Positions 1-9,939 are shown, counted from the stretch's first letter. The stretch is 64,000 nt of DNA from JAUMWX01 sp023394215 (GCA_050313995.1 JBNPMM010000003.1), one strand, 5' to 3'. The notes: a model not told the origin generated them from the sequence alone. Program-made: numbers and translations.

Positions 1-1
1 T

Positions 2-286
2 ATAGTTATGTTCAATAAAAAGTCAGAACAAGAACAGAAAGAATTTTACTTAAAATACATCGAAAAAGTAGAAATCTTTGAAGACTTTGATAATTCTTCT
101 CGTATTGTAAAGTCAATTACATTTAAATTCCCAATGGTATTTCAAAATGAAGACTCAATGGAATCGGATATGGTTCAAGTTGATGAAACTGCATGGACTA
201 CTAAACCGAGTACAACAACAGCTAATCATATTATTTGGGACAAAGAGGGACACGTTGAGTCTCTAATATTGATAACAAGAGAGTAG
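2..286 (+). CDS. C-terminal end of a serine recombinase (5' end outside window)
   Basis: The reading frame is open from the first bases of the window, so this is probably the tail of a longer gene and the ATG at position 8 is internal. The segment has the hydrophilic C-terminal pattern of large serine recombinases: a 'KVEIFED' strand, then 'IVKSITFKFP', and a final 'HVESLILITRE', resembling the usual 'ETVVLLSR' ending. The catalytic resolvase domain is not present. If the call is right, a mobile element ends here and the downstream restriction module lies next to it. A decayed stand-alone fragment is equally possible. The family assignment rests on pattern memory only. Confidence 0.5.
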   Translation: MVMFNKKSEQEQKEFYLKYIEKVEIFEDFDNSSRIVKSITFKFPMVFQNEDSMESDMVQVDETAWTTKPSTTTANHIIWDKEGHVESLILITRE

Positions 287-681
287 GATGTCAAAGGCTC
301 TAAAAGGCTTGAAATCAATAGGTTTATGATTTTTAGGTTGAGTAATGAGATTATAATTTTATTGAAATTAACGTTCAAAAATATCTTCTAAATACTTGCT
401 TGTAGCAACACTTTAGATATTCTGAAAGGGTCGTGTCAACACTTTGGATATTTAGGTAGGTCGTGTCAACTGTATGGATGGCATTAAAAGGATGGAATAA
501 ATTTGAATTTATAAATTTTATTAGAATTAAAGACATACTATTAAGTTATTTGAAAATGATGAATATATTTAGCAAAAAATTTGGAAAACAAAAGCCGAGA
601 CAATTTTAAAAAATTGAAATAACAAATTAGTATAGGCTAGAATAGATGTGGTAGATTATTAGTAAGGAGATAAAGAGGACT
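287..681. other. Gene-free stretch with degenerate ~30-bp repeats
   Basis: No credible gene is seen in these 395 bases. Positions 401-491 hold three degenerate copies of a unit of about 30 bases. Two copies share TCGTGTCAAC at 431-440 and 461-470, and two share a CAACACTTT core. The hsdM promoter should lie here; the segment GTATAGGCTAGAATAG near 631-646 contains a plausible -10 (TAGAAT). A GGAGAT ribosome binding site precedes the hsdM ATG. Confidence 0.4.
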
Positions 682-3366
682 ATGGCCGTGAAAAAATCAG
701 AATTATATTCAATATTATGGGAAGCAGCAAATAAATTAAGAGGTGGTGTTGAACCGTCAAGATATAAGGACTATGTGCTATTACTATTGTTTTTTAAATA
801 TGTATCAGATAGATATAAGGGACAAAGATATGGAGAGTTTGAAATTTCAGAAGGAGCTTCCTTTGAGGATTTAATATTAGCGAAAGGAAAACCTGATGTT
901 GGTGAACGTGTAGATAAGATTATACAAAAATTTTTAGAAACAAATAACCTTAAAGGAGCTCTTCCCGATGTTTCATTTAACAATCCAGATGAACTTGGTA
1001 AGGGAAAAGAACTTGTCGATAAAGTTTCAGGCCTCATAGCCATATTTCAAAATCCAGCAATAGATTTTAAGACAAACAGAGCAAGTGGAGATGACATAAT
1101 AGGTGATGCCTATGAGTATTTTATGATGAAATTTGCTCAAGAATCTGGGAAAAGTAAAGGACAATTCTATACTCCAAGTGAAGTATCAAGAGTAATAGCA
1201 AGACTTATTGGAATTGGAGATATTAAAAATACACCAGACAAGAAATGGACCTTGCATGATCCAGCTGCTGGAAGTGGAAGTTTATTAATTAGAGCTGCGG
1301 ACGAAGCCCCAGTTGATAGTAATGGTGATTCTATTGTAACTATATATGGACAAGAAAAATATCCTGATACAGCTGGTCTTGCTAAAATGAATTTTATTTT
1401 ACACAACAAGGGGACAGGAGAAATCCATAGCGATAATACTCTAGCTATGCCATATTACACAGATTTTGGTGAATTAAGGAAATTTGATTTTATAGTTATG
1501 AATCCACCTTTTTCAGATAAGGACTGGTCAGATGGTATAAAAGCAGATGAAGATATCTATCATAGATTTGATGGATATGGCATACCACCAGAAAAAAATG
1601 GGGATTATGCTTGGTTTTTGCATGTTTTAAAAGCTTTAAATGATAATGGAAAAGCTGGTATTATATTACCCCACGGTGTTTTATTTAGAGGAAACGCAGA
1701 GGAAACAATAAGAAAAGAAATTTTAAAAAGAAGATATATTAAAGGAATCGTAGGACTACCATCAAACCTATTTTATGGAACTGGTATCCCAGCCTGCATT
1801 ATAGTGATAGATAAGGAAGGGGCAGACCAAAGAGAAGGTCTTTTTATGATTGATGCAAGCGATGGTTTCAAAAAAGATGGGGATAAGAATAGATTAAGAG
1901 AACAAGATATCGAAAAAATTGTTCAAGTTTTTACAAATAATATAGAAATTAAAGGATATTCAAGATTTATAACTTATAGAGAAATTATTGAAGAACACGA
2001 CGGTAACTTAAATGTACCAAGATATATTAGTAAAATTAACAAAACTTTACCTCAAAATATAAGTGCGCACCTTGATGGTGGAATACCTATCGGAGATATA
2101 GATTCTGTTACAAAGCTTTGGAATATTTCAAATGACCTAAAAGAAGAAATATTCATAAAAAGAGATAGCTCTAGTGTTTATGATTTAAAGGTTGATACTG
2201 ATAAAATTGAAAATCTTATTTTTGATGATGAAAAAATAAAAGAAGAAATAACCAGGGAAACAGAAGAGATATTTAATTTATGGAAAAATGATTTAGAAGG
2301 CAAATTTAAAGATATTGATAAAGAAACAGATCCGAAAGTTTTTATAAGAGAATTAGGATTCTCTATTCTTAAGACTTATGAAGAGGCTAAGTTATTAGAT
2401 AATTACGAAGTTTATGATTTCCTCTTAAATTACTGGAACGAGAAACTTCAGGATGATATTTATATAATAAAAGCATCAGGATATGAAGCTGGTCGAGGAA
2501 TTGAAAGAGAATATGGAAAGAAAAAAGTTAAGGACGAACAAGGAGTTGAGATAGAAGTAGATGATAAAAACAAATTCAAATCCTTTGATGGTCTTTTAAT
2601 TCCAAGAACAATAATAGAAAAAGAATATTTCAAAGACAAATTAGATGAGATAGAAAACATGAATCTTGAAATTTCAGAATTGTATGAAAAGATGAATGTA
2701 GTTTTTGACGAACATTCAGGAGATGAAGGTCTACTAGTCGAAGTCCTTAATGATAAAGGTGATTCTGTAACAAAGACAAATCTTAATAATAGATTGAAAG
2801 AGCTAGAATCAAAGAAAGTTTCTAAAGATGTAGAAATCCTTACAAGATTGATAGAAGTTTTTGATTCAAAAGAACAAGAACAAATGGAAGAAATCTTCAA
2901 GTTGGCTCCTAGCCTAACTAATTATGAACTTAGAAACGCTAATGGTAAATTTGGAAAAGGAAAAATTAATGCAAGCCTTAAGATTGCACAAGAATCCGCT
3001 AAGATTCCAGAAGTCTACAAAGATGAGTATGAACTTTTAACTAGCTACAAAGACTTGATGGAAAAAAAAGATGAGAAAAATAAGGGTCAAAAAGAAATGA
3101 TAAAGGTCCTTGACAAGAAAGTGGTAGAAAAGTATGGAGACCTATCATTAGAAGAAATTAAAGACCTACTATTTAATAAGAAGTGGATGGCAAGATTACA
3201 AGCTGATATAGAAGATGCTATAGATCAGGAAATAAATAATTTGGCATCAGGACTTGTAGATATATCAAAAAGATACGAAAATACTTTGTCAGAGCTTGAA
3301 GAAGAAGTGGATAAGTCAAAAGCTGAAGTGAAAAAAGCTTTAGAAAGGATGGGGTACTCATGGTAG
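682..3366 (+). CDS. hsdM: Type I restriction-modification methyltransferase subunit HsdM
   Basis: This 894-aa protein is the N6-adenine methyltransferase subunit of a type I restriction-modification system. It begins with the N-terminal helical HsdM_N domain (about residues 1-140). The methylase core follows, with SAM-binding motif I 'DPAAGSGSL' at residue 193 and catalytic motif IV 'NPPF' at residue 274. At nearly 900 residues it is longer than classical HsdM (about 500). The extra C-terminal 400 residues are charged and partly coiled-coil, as in a known long HsdM subfamily. The ATG follows a GGAGAT ribosome site. The stop overlaps the hsdS start by 7 nt, which indicates translational coupling and one complex (M2S for methylation, R2M2S for cleavage). 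Confidence 0.95.
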   Translation: MAVKKSELYSILWEAANKLRGGVEPSRYKDYVLLLLFFKYVSDRYKGQRYGEFEISEGASFEDLILAKGKPDVGERVDKIIQKFLETNNLKGALPDVSFNNPDELGKGKELVDKVSGLIAIFQNPAIDFKTNRASGDDIIGDAYEYFMMKFAQESGKSKGQFYTPSEVSRVIARLIGIGDIKNTPDKKWTLHDPAAGSGSLLIRAADEAPVDSNGDSIVTIYGQEKYPDTAGLAKMNFILHNKGTGEIHSDNTLAMPYYTDFGELRKFDFIVMNPPFSDKDWSDGIKADEDIYHRFDGYGIPPEKNGDYAWFLHVLKALNDNGKAGIILPHGVLFRGNAEETIRKEILKRRYIKGIVGLPSNLFYGTGIPACIIVIDKEGADQREGLFMIDASDGFKKDGDKNRLREQDIEKIVQVFTNNIEIKGYSRFITYREIIEEHDGNLNVPRYISKINKTLPQNISAHLDGGIPIGDIDSVTKLWNISNDLKEEIFIKRDSSSVYDLKVDTDKIENLIFDDEKIKEEITRETEEIFNLWKNDLEGKFKDIDKETDPKVFIRELGFSILKTYEEAKLLDNYEVYDFLLNYWNEKLQDDIYIIKASGYEAGRGIEREYGKKKVKDEQGVEIEVDDKNKFKSFDGLLIPRTIIEKEYFKDKLDEIENMNLEISELYEKMNVVFDEHSGDEGLLVEVLNDKGDSVTKTNLNNRLKELESKKVSKDVEILTRLIEVFDSKEQEQMEEIFKLAPSLTNYELRNANGKFGKGKINASLKIAQESAKIPEVYKDEYELLTSYKDLMEKKDEKNKGQKEMIKVLDKKVVEKYGDLSLEEIKDLLFNKKWMARLQADIEDAIDQEINNLASGLVDISKRYENTLSELEEEVDKSKAEVKKALERMGYSW

Positions 3367-4505
3367 ACTATCCTAAAGATTGGGAAGAGGTAAAACTTGA
3401 ATATATATTGAAGCCACAATCTTTTAAGAACTATATCTGCAAAACAGCATATAACGTAGGTAAACATCCTATAATACAACAAGGAGATGAACCTATATAC
3501 GGATTTTCCAATGTTAGTGCGTACGATAACTTTAATAATGTATTATTATTTGGAGATCATACACTTTCTCTATATAAACCTGTAAAACCATTTCTTTTAA
3601 GTTCGGATGGGGTAAAAATATTAGAATGTTCTAAAGATTTTATTAGAGATTATATTTTCTATTTACTAAAATATAATCTGCCTGAGTCAGAGGGATACAA
3701 AAGACATTATACAATCATTAAAAATATGAAGATTCCTATTGCGATAAATAAAATAGAACAAAAAGCTATTGCTGAAACTCTTATGACTTTTGATAGACAT
3801 ATTGAAAACCTTGAAAGGCTTATTGAAAAGAAAAAAATGGTTCGTGATGGTGCTATTGAAGATTTGATGACAGGAAATACAAGGCTTGATCGATTTGATG
3901 ATGAGTGGGAAGAAGTAGAATTCAATGATGTAATTGTTCCAAAAGCTAGAATAGGGTGGCAAGGTCTAAAAAAAGATGAATATTTGCAATCTGGATATTC
4001 TTATTTAATAAGCGGTACTGATTTTAATCAAGGAACTATATCTTTTAGCAAGATTAGCTATGTAACAAAAGAAAGATATGACTTAGATGTAAATATTCAA
4101 GTGAATAGTGGGGATGTTTTAGTAACTAAAGATGGAACCATTGGAAAAGTTGCAATTGTTCCAAGTATAGATAGAAAAGCGACATTAAATAGTGGTGTTT
4201 TCATATTTAAAACAAATAAGAAGCTGACAAGAAATTTTTTATATTGGATATTAAGATCTTCAATATTTGAAAAATTTATAGACAATTTGTCAGCTGGTTC
4301 GACAATAAAACACTTATACCAGAAAGATTTGAAGAATTTATCTTTTTATATCCCTAAAGATATGAATGAACAAAAAGCTATATCTTCTATTCTAAAATCA
4401 ATAGACGATGATATACAAAATTTAAAAAAAGAAAAAGAAAAGATTGAGAAAATAAAGGCTGGAGCGATGGATGATTTACTAACTGGTAAAGTTAGGCTTA
4501 TCTAG
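3360..4505 (+). CDS. hsdS: Type I restriction-modification specificity subunit HsdS
   Basis: This 381-aa protein sets the DNA target of the HsdMS and HsdRMS complexes. It has the classical two-half layout: a target recognition domain from about residue 5, a conserved helical spacer near 130-180 ('AETLMTFDRHIENLERLIEKK'), a second recognition domain, and a C-terminal spacer helix ('ILKSIDDDIQNLKKEKEKIEKI'). Both halves end in the related phrases 'IEDLMTGNTRL' and 'MDDLLTGKVRL', an internal repeat typical of HsdS. The start overlaps the hsdM end. No second or silent hsdS copy and no flanking inverted repeats are seen, so there is no sign of recombinational switching of specificity here. The two DNA half-sites cannot be predicted from sequence alone. 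Confidence 0.93.
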   Translation: MVDYPKDWEEVKLEYILKPQSFKNYICKTAYNVGKHPIIQQGDEPIYGFSNVSAYDNFNNVLLFGDHTLSLYKPVKPFLLSSDGVKILECSKDFIRDYIFYLLKYNLPESEGYKRHYTIIKNMKIPIAINKIEQKAIAETLMTFDRHIENLERLIEKKKMVRDGAIEDLMTGNTRLDRFDDEWEEVEFNDVIVPKARIGWQGLKKDEYLQSGYSYLISGTDFNQGTISFSKISYVTKERYDLDVNIQVNSGDVLVTKDGTIGKVAIVPSIDRKATLNSGVFIFKTNKKLTRNFLYWILRSSIFEKFIDNLSAGSTIKHLYQKDLKNLSFYIPKDMNEQKAISSILKSIDDDIQNLKKEKEKIEKIKAGAMDDLLTGKVRLI

Positions 4506-4514
4506 GAGGTAAGT

Positions 4515-7500
4515 ATGAGCGTAGATAAGGAGAAAAAATTACAAAAAAGAGTTCTTAAAATTCTAAAGGATGAACTTGGTTACAGATATATTGGCAATCT
4601 TGAAGATTTGGACAATAAATCTGTAAGAGAAGATGAGCTTATTAAAAATCTTGAAAAAAGAGGATATTCCTCTCACTTAATTAAACTCGCCTTAAATGAA
4701 GTAAGAAAGGTAGCTTATAATCAAACATCAGGTCTTTATCAAAATAATAAAGCTTTTTATTCACTTCTTAGATATGGTGCTCAAGGATTGAAAGATGAGA
4801 ATAAAGATAGGGTAACTGTTCATTTAATTGATTGGGAAAATATAGGTAATAATGATTTTGCAGTTGCTCAAGAGGTGAGCGTTTTATGTTTTGATAATAA
4901 AAGGCATAAACGGCCTGATGTAGTAATTTATGTTAATGGAATCGCCTTGGGAGTTTTTGAACTTAAAAGATCATCGGTTAGTATAGGAGAAGGTATTAGA
5001 CAGAATCTTACTAATCAAAAATATGAAAACATCGCAAGATTTTTTAATACTATCCAATTTACTTTTGCTGGGAATGAAGCCGAAGGTTTGAAATACGGAA
5101 CTATATGTACAGCTGAAAAATATTACCTACAATGGAAAGAAGATCAAAATGCCAAGGATGCGTTAAGCATTAAAATAAAAGAACTACAGGGTGAAGAGTC
5201 TAATAGATTAAGAGATGGAATAATATCTATTTGTCAAAAAGAAAGATTTTTATCTTTAATTTATGATTTTGTTATATTTGATGCAGGAGTAAAGAAGCTT
5301 GCTCGTCATAACCAATATTTTGCAGATGTTGCGGCTAGGGATTTTATTAAAAGAAAAGAAGGCGGCATTATCTGGAATACACAAGGTTCTGGGAAATCTC
5401 TTATAATGGTATGGCTAACAAAATGGATTATAGAAAATATTAAAAATAGTCGTGTTGTTATTATTACCGATAGAGATGAATTAGACGATCAAATTGAAGG
5501 ATTATTCTCCGATGTAGATATTAAAATAGCCAGGGCGAGTTCTGGCCAAAATTTAAGAGATTTATTAAACACATATGATGAATCCATTATTTGCTCTCTT
5601 ATTCATAAATATGGTCATAATGCAGGAAAACAAGCTGATGTTGATTTGTATGTAAAAGAACTTGAGAAAAGTTTAGGAAGTGACTTTGAAGCTAAAGGAG
5701 AAATTGTAGCTTTTATAGATGAATGTCATAGAACAAACTCTGGAAAGCTTCATAAGGCTGTAAGGACTATAATGCCTAAGGCAACAATTATTGGTTTTAC
5801 AGGTACGCCACTTCTAAAAAAAGATAAGCAAACTAGTAGAGAAGTGTTTGGAGAGTACATTCATACCTATAAATTTGACGAAGGTGTAGAGGATGGGGTT
5901 GTTCTTGACTTAAGATATGAAGCTCGTGATGTTGATCAAAACGTAACAAATCAAGATAAGGTAGATTTGTGGTTTGAAACAAAAACAAAAAGTTTAACAG
6001 ATTATGCAAAGAATAAACTTAAATCGTCATGGGCATCGTTAAATAAGCTTTATTCATCAAGACAAAGACTAGAAAAAATTGCTTGTGATATTATTTTTGA
6101 TATGGAAACAAAACCGAGACTATCTTGTGATAGAGGAACGGCAATGCTTGTCGCTGGTGACATTCTGCAAGCATGTAAATATTGGGAGATTTTCCAAAGC
6201 TATGGATTTAAGAAATGTGCGGTTGTAACTTCATACGAACCTAATGCAGCAAGTGTAAGAACAGCTACATCAGATTTAAATGAAGAAAGTGAAAGTGAAT
6301 ATAAAAAATCCATATATGAAAGAATGTTAAATGGAAGAACAACCCAAGATTATGAAAGTGAAGTCAAAAAGAAATTCAAAGAAGAACCTGCCAATATGAA
6401 GCTTCTTATAGTCGTAGATAAGCTTCTGACAGGATTTGATGCTCCAAGTGCAACCTATCTATATATAGATAAATCCATGAAAGATCATGATTTGTTTCAA
6501 GCCATATGTAGAGTAAATAGACCAGATGGAGAAGATAAAGACTATGGATATATAGTTGACTATAAAGATTTATTCAAAAATGTTCAATTAGCAATAACAG
6601 ATTATACTAGTGGTGCTTTTGAAGATTATGACAATGAAGATATAGATGGACTTATTAAAGGACGCTACGAAGAAGCAAAAGCGGAAATGGTAGGTGCTAG
6701 AGCATCACTTAATGATTTATTTTCAAACATAGAAGATAAAACAGTAGATACAAAGATTATTGATTATTTTTGTGGTGATAAAGAAGATGATGAAACTTAT
6801 ACTGGAAGAAGAGAAATATTCTATTCTTTATCTGCCTCTTATACTCGTTCATTTGCTAATTGTTGTGATAAGTTAGTCTCAGATTATAGTTATAGCGAGA
6901 AAGATGTAAATAATTTAAGAAGAGAGATTACCAACTATAACAAAATCAAGGAAATGGTTAAACTTGCAAGTTATGACTATATTGACTTAAAACCTTATGA
7001 ATCTGATATGAGGTATATTTTAGATACCTATGTTAAAGCAGAAGATACAAATGTTATAAGTCAACTAGAAAATATGTCTTTAGTAGAACTTCTACTTAAT
7101 AGTGAAACAACAACGCCAATTAATCAAATTGTAGATTTGCTTCCTGGAGATGATGAAGCAAAAGCTGAAATTATAGACAATAATTTAACTTACGAAATAG
7201 TTAAGAAGAAATCATCAAATGAAGTCTATTATGGGAAGCTATCTGAAATGCTCGAAGAAGTAATAATACAAAGAAAAATTGGAGCAATGAGCTACGAAGA
7301 ATACCTTAATGAAGTTATAGAACTTGCACAGGCTGTGATACATCCGGAAGATAGCGGAACTTATCCTGACGATATTAAAGATAGTGAAGCGAAAAGAGCA
7401 ATTTACGATTTTATTGGTAAAGAGGATTCTACCACGGCTTATGAAATTGATGCTGCTATAAGAGTTTCTATGCAACCAGATTGGATTAGTAACAAACAAA

Positions 7501-7631
7501 AACAAAACAAAATAAAAGGTGCAATTTTTGATACTTTATGCATATATGGATATGATGAAGATAAAGCGGATAATCTAACTGAAGAAATATTTGAACTTGT
7601 AAAAAGGCAGGTAGAATATCGTGAAATATAA
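4515..7631 (+). CDS. hsdR: Type I restriction endonuclease subunit HsdR
   Basis: This 1038-aa protein is the motor and nuclease subunit that cleaves unmodified DNA after ATP-driven translocation. An N-terminal PD-(D/E)xK-like nuclease domain shows D135 and the 'ELK' motif at residues 149-151. A superfamily 2 helicase core follows, with Walker A 'GSGKS' at residue 291 and a DEAD-like 'DECH' box at residue 402. The 'GFTGTPL' motif comes next, and the second RecA fold carries 'DKLLTGFDAP'. The C-terminal helical part is the usual HsdM-docking region. Length and motif order are normal, so the enzyme looks intact. It starts 9 nt after hsdS with an AGGAGGT ribosome site and overlaps the next gene by 11 nt, which places all genes in one operon. 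Confidence 0.95.
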   Translation: MSVDKEKKLQKRVLKILKDELGYRYIGNLEDLDNKSVREDELIKNLEKRGYSSHLIKLALNEVRKVAYNQTSGLYQNNKAFYSLLRYGAQGLKDENKDRVTVHLIDWENIGNNDFAVAQEVSVLCFDNKRHKRPDVVIYVNGIALGVFELKRSSVSIGEGIRQNLTNQKYENIARFFNTIQFTFAGNEAEGLKYGTICTAEKYYLQWKEDQNAKDALSIKIKELQGEESNRLRDGIISICQKERFLSLIYDFVIFDAGVKKLARHNQYFADVAARDFIKRKEGGIIWNTQGSGKSLIMVWLTKWIIENIKNSRVVIITDRDELDDQIEGLFSDVDIKIARASSGQNLRDLLNTYDESIICSLIHKYGHNAGKQADVDLYVKELEKSLGSDFEAKGEIVAFIDECHRTNSGKLHKAVRTIMPKATIIGFTGTPLLKKDKQTSREVFGEYIHTYKFDEGVEDGVVLDLRYEARDVDQNVTNQDKVDLWFETKTKSLTDYAKNKLKSSWASLNKLYSSRQRLEKIACDIIFDMETKPRLSCDRGTAMLVAGDILQACKYWEIFQSYGFKKCAVVTSYEPNAASVRTATSDLNEESESEYKKSIYERMLNGRTTQDYESEVKKKFKEEPANMKLLIVVDKLLTGFDAPSATYLYIDKSMKDHDLFQAICRVNRPDGEDKDYGYIVDYKDLFKNVQLAITDYTSGAFEDYDNEDIDGLIKGRYEEAKAEMVGARASLNDLFSNIEDKTVDTKIIDYFCGDKEDDETYTGRREIFYSLSASYTRSFANCCDKLVSDYSYSEKDVNNLRREITNYNKIKEMVKLASYDYIDLKPYESDMRYILDTYVKAEDTNVISQLENMSLVELLLNSETTTPINQIVDLLPGDDEAKAEIIDNNLTYEIVKKKSSNEVYYGKLSEMLEEVIIQRKIGAMSYEEYLNEVIELAQAVIHPEDSGTYPDDIKDSEAKRAIYDFIGKEDSTTAYEIDAAIRVSMQPDWISNKQKQNKIKGAIFDTLCIYGYDEDKADNLTEEIFELVKRQVEYREI

Positions 7632-8364
7632 GGAGATTATAGGCAGTATAGAAGTAGAAGTATTAAAAAAGAATAACCTAAAAAATTTGTATATAAGAAT
7701 AGTACCACCAGAAGGAGATGTAAGAGTAAGTGCTCCAAGTATTTGCTCAGATGAGGAAATAAGAAATTTTGTCTTAAAGAAAATGCCAGAAATAAGTAAG
7801 GTGAAAGAAAAATTTAAAAGCCAACCAAGACAGAGTGAACGAAAATATGTATCGGGAGAGTCATATTATTTATGGGGTAATCCATATAGATTAGAAGTAA
7901 TCTATGGTGCTAAAAAAACAAGCGTTAGAAAGACTCCACATAAAATTATTCTGGAAGTACCTGATAATACAGGCTTGGAAAAAAGGCAATTTGCCTTAAC
8001 TGAATGGTACAGAAGTGAGCTTAAAAGAGTTTTAGATATTGTATCCATTAAATGTGAAAAAAGGACAGGTCTTAAAGCAAGTGAATATCGAGTAAAAAAT
8101 ATGAAGACTAGATGGGGTGCTTGCAATATTGATAAAAGAAGAATATGGATTAATTTACAGTTGGTAAAAAAACCTATGGAGTGCTTAGAGTATGTACTTA
8201 TTCATGAATTGGTGCATTTAGTTGAAAAAAATCATACTCATAAATTTCACGCATTAGTAGAACAGTATTATCCTACGTGGAAAGATGCAAGGAAGCGATT
8301 AAATGAGTTGCCATTAGATTATGTGGAAAAGGAATATAATGACGAAGAAGAAAACATCAAGTGA
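7621..8364 (+). CDS. YgjP-like (DUF45) zinc metallopeptidase in the hsd operon
   Basis: This 247-aa protein belongs to the YgjP/DUF45 metallopeptidase-like family. The zinc motif is HELVH at residues 195-199, followed by 'HTHKFH', which supplies the third ligand. The 'MKTRWGACN' phrase and the 'YVLIHEL' helix are hallmarks of the family. The start is a GTG inside the end of hsdR (11-nt overlap), so it is cotranslated with the restriction subunit. Genes of this family are often seen next to hsdR, but I know of no settled role. A part in processing or turnover of the restriction complex is inference. No signal peptide is present, so it should act in the cytoplasm. Confidence 0.85.
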   Translation: MKYKEIIGSIEVEVLKKNNLKNLYIRIVPPEGDVRVSAPSICSDEEIRNFVLKKMPEISKVKEKFKSQPRQSERKYVSGESYYLWGNPYRLEVIYGAKKTSVRKTPHKIILEVPDNTGLEKRQFALTEWYRSELKRVLDIVSIKCEKRTGLKASEYRVKNMKTRWGACNIDKRRIWINLQLVKKPMECLEYVLIHELVHLVEKNHTHKFHALVEQYYPTWKDARKRLNELPLDYVEKEYNDEEENIK

Positions 8365-9910
8365 CATTTATGATATTGATAGAAAAACAGGAGCCTTAAT
8401 CATTGGGAAAAATAGGCTTGATGATTATGCGTTCAAGTTTCTGAATAAATATTGTAAAGAAGCACTGGATACACCAATGCCAATTCATATTTCTCAAATC
8501 ATAGAGAAAATGGAGCTTCATGTTGTTGAGGAATCTTTATCCGAGAATCTAGACATTTTTGGCTGTTGCCTGTTACTGGATAGTGACGTAAGAGTTTATG
8601 ATAGAGAAAAAGACACTTATTATAGTAAATTTTATAAGAAAGGTACCATTCTCATAGATTCAATGTCTGAAGAAATGTATGGGAGCGGTTCCTATAGAAA
8701 TACGCTCATGCATGAGATGATACATTGGGAAAAAGATAAAACATTCTTTGAAATTTTAGAACTTAAAAATAGAAAAATAATGGAAAAAGCTTTTCCTGTT
8801 ATGTGCAGAAGATCGCAAACTTTCTATACCCCACCTGAAGGAAAAAGAACTAAAAAGGCTCAACTTGAATGGCTCGAGTGGCAAGCACATAAATTAGCAC
8901 CAAGAATTTTAATGCCAAAGCATAATTTTAAGGTAAAGTCACTAGAGTTTATAGGGTTAAAGAAAAATAACTACACCTGTAAAAATTTAATTGATGACTT
9001 AAGCGATTTCTTTCAGGTATCAAAGATGTCTGCTAAGTATAGACTTCTTGAAGTGGGATTGTCAAAAGTGCTTTGCGACTTTCCAGATTATAAAACGGTT
9101 TATGAAGATGAATTAATGGTTAGAGATTATACGCCTTTGACATTGGTTGAGGCTTATGAAATGCTTCAAAATAACGAGAATCTTAATTTATGGGTCAATG
9201 AAGGGCGTTACATCTTTGTTGAGGGGTATTTTGTTTTACCAAGTAGTGAGTATATAAAGTATGAAAAAAATGGTTATCAACTTACGAAAAAAGCAAAGAA
9301 GAATCTTTCTAAGTGCACAATTAATATTCAGGAAGCCATTAGTAAAAATTACTCAAATATTAAAAAGGAATACACTGGCTATGCATTTTTACTAAAATCA
9401 GAAGGTATTGACCAGCGTATTTTGCTATTCCATCCGAATCATCAGATGTATGTAAGGGAAGATTTACATCCAGATGAGGCCTATAATGCTTTTATGAATA
9501 CAATCAATAACAATGATGATGAGGAAATGGAACTTGAGGCAATGATAGGAGATCCGAGAAAATCATTATGCGATTGTTTATGGTTTCTTATGGAAAATAG
9601 GCACTGGAATTACCCAGATACATTTGAAGAAAAGACTGGTCTATATAAAAATCTTCACGGAAAAATTAAAAATGATAAAGCAAACAATATTAAAAGAGAT
9701 AATCTTATGGCAATATGTGTTGCCTTACAAATTGAACCAAGATTTATCTACAAGATTTTTGAAAAGGCCAAAATTGTACTAGACTATTATACAAATCCAG
9801 ATAAAACATATATTAAAATACTTGATAATTTTCCTAGAATTTCTCTCGATGATTTTAATAGTTGCTTAAGGTGTGGAAATCTTAAGGAATTAGGATCCGA
9901 TATAAGATAA
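8339..9910 (+). CDS. ImmA/IrrE-like metallopeptidase with a C-terminal helical domain
   Basis: The protein is 523 aa from the ATG at 8339, chosen over an upstream in-frame ATG at 8321 because an AAAAGG site sits just before it. It carries the ImmA/IrrE-type zinc motif HEMIH at residues 125-129, followed by 'WEKDKTFF'. In known ImmA/IrrE members this domain cleaves a repressor to switch on mobile or stress genes. The C-terminal third (about residues 385-500) has a helical arrangement including 'KRDNLMAICVALQIEPRFI' that resembles a Cro/XRE-type helix-turn-helix. It overlaps the DUF45 gene by 26 nt and is the last gene before a terminator, so it belongs to the hsd operon. A role as protease-regulator of that operon is inference. 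Confidence 0.75.
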   Translation: MTKKKTSSDIYDIDRKTGALIIGKNRLDDYAFKFLNKYCKEALDTPMPIHISQIIEKMELHVVEESLSENLDIFGCCLLLDSDVRVYDREKDTYYSKFYKKGTILIDSMSEEMYGSGSYRNTLMHEMIHWEKDKTFFEILELKNRKIMEKAFPVMCRRSQTFYTPPEGKRTKKAQLEWLEWQAHKLAPRILMPKHNFKVKSLEFIGLKKNNYTCKNLIDDLSDFFQVSKMSAKYRLLEVGLSKVLCDFPDYKTVYEDELMVRDYTPLTLVEAYEMLQNNENLNLWVNEGRYIFVEGYFVLPSSEYIKYEKNGYQLTKKAKKNLSKCTINIQEAISKNYSNIKKEYTGYAFLLKSEGIDQRILLFHPNHQMYVREDLHPDEAYNAFMNTINNNDDEEMELEAMIGDPRKSLCDCLWFLMENRHWNYPDTFEEKTGLYKNLHGKIKNDKANNIKRDNLMAICVALQIEPRFIYKIFEKAKIVLDYYTNPDKTYIKILDNFPRISLDDFNSCLRCGNLKELGSDIR

Positions 9911-9939
9911 AAATATTTTTAACTCGCCTAGTTGGTTTA

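Noticed and set aside
401..491. CRISPR array
   Set aside because: The repeats touch each other, are imperfect and lack spacers of constant length; no cas genes are present.
3360..4505. Phase-variable hsdS shuffling
   Set aside because: Only one complete hsdS is present, and no partial hsdS, recombinase or inverted repeats were found near it.
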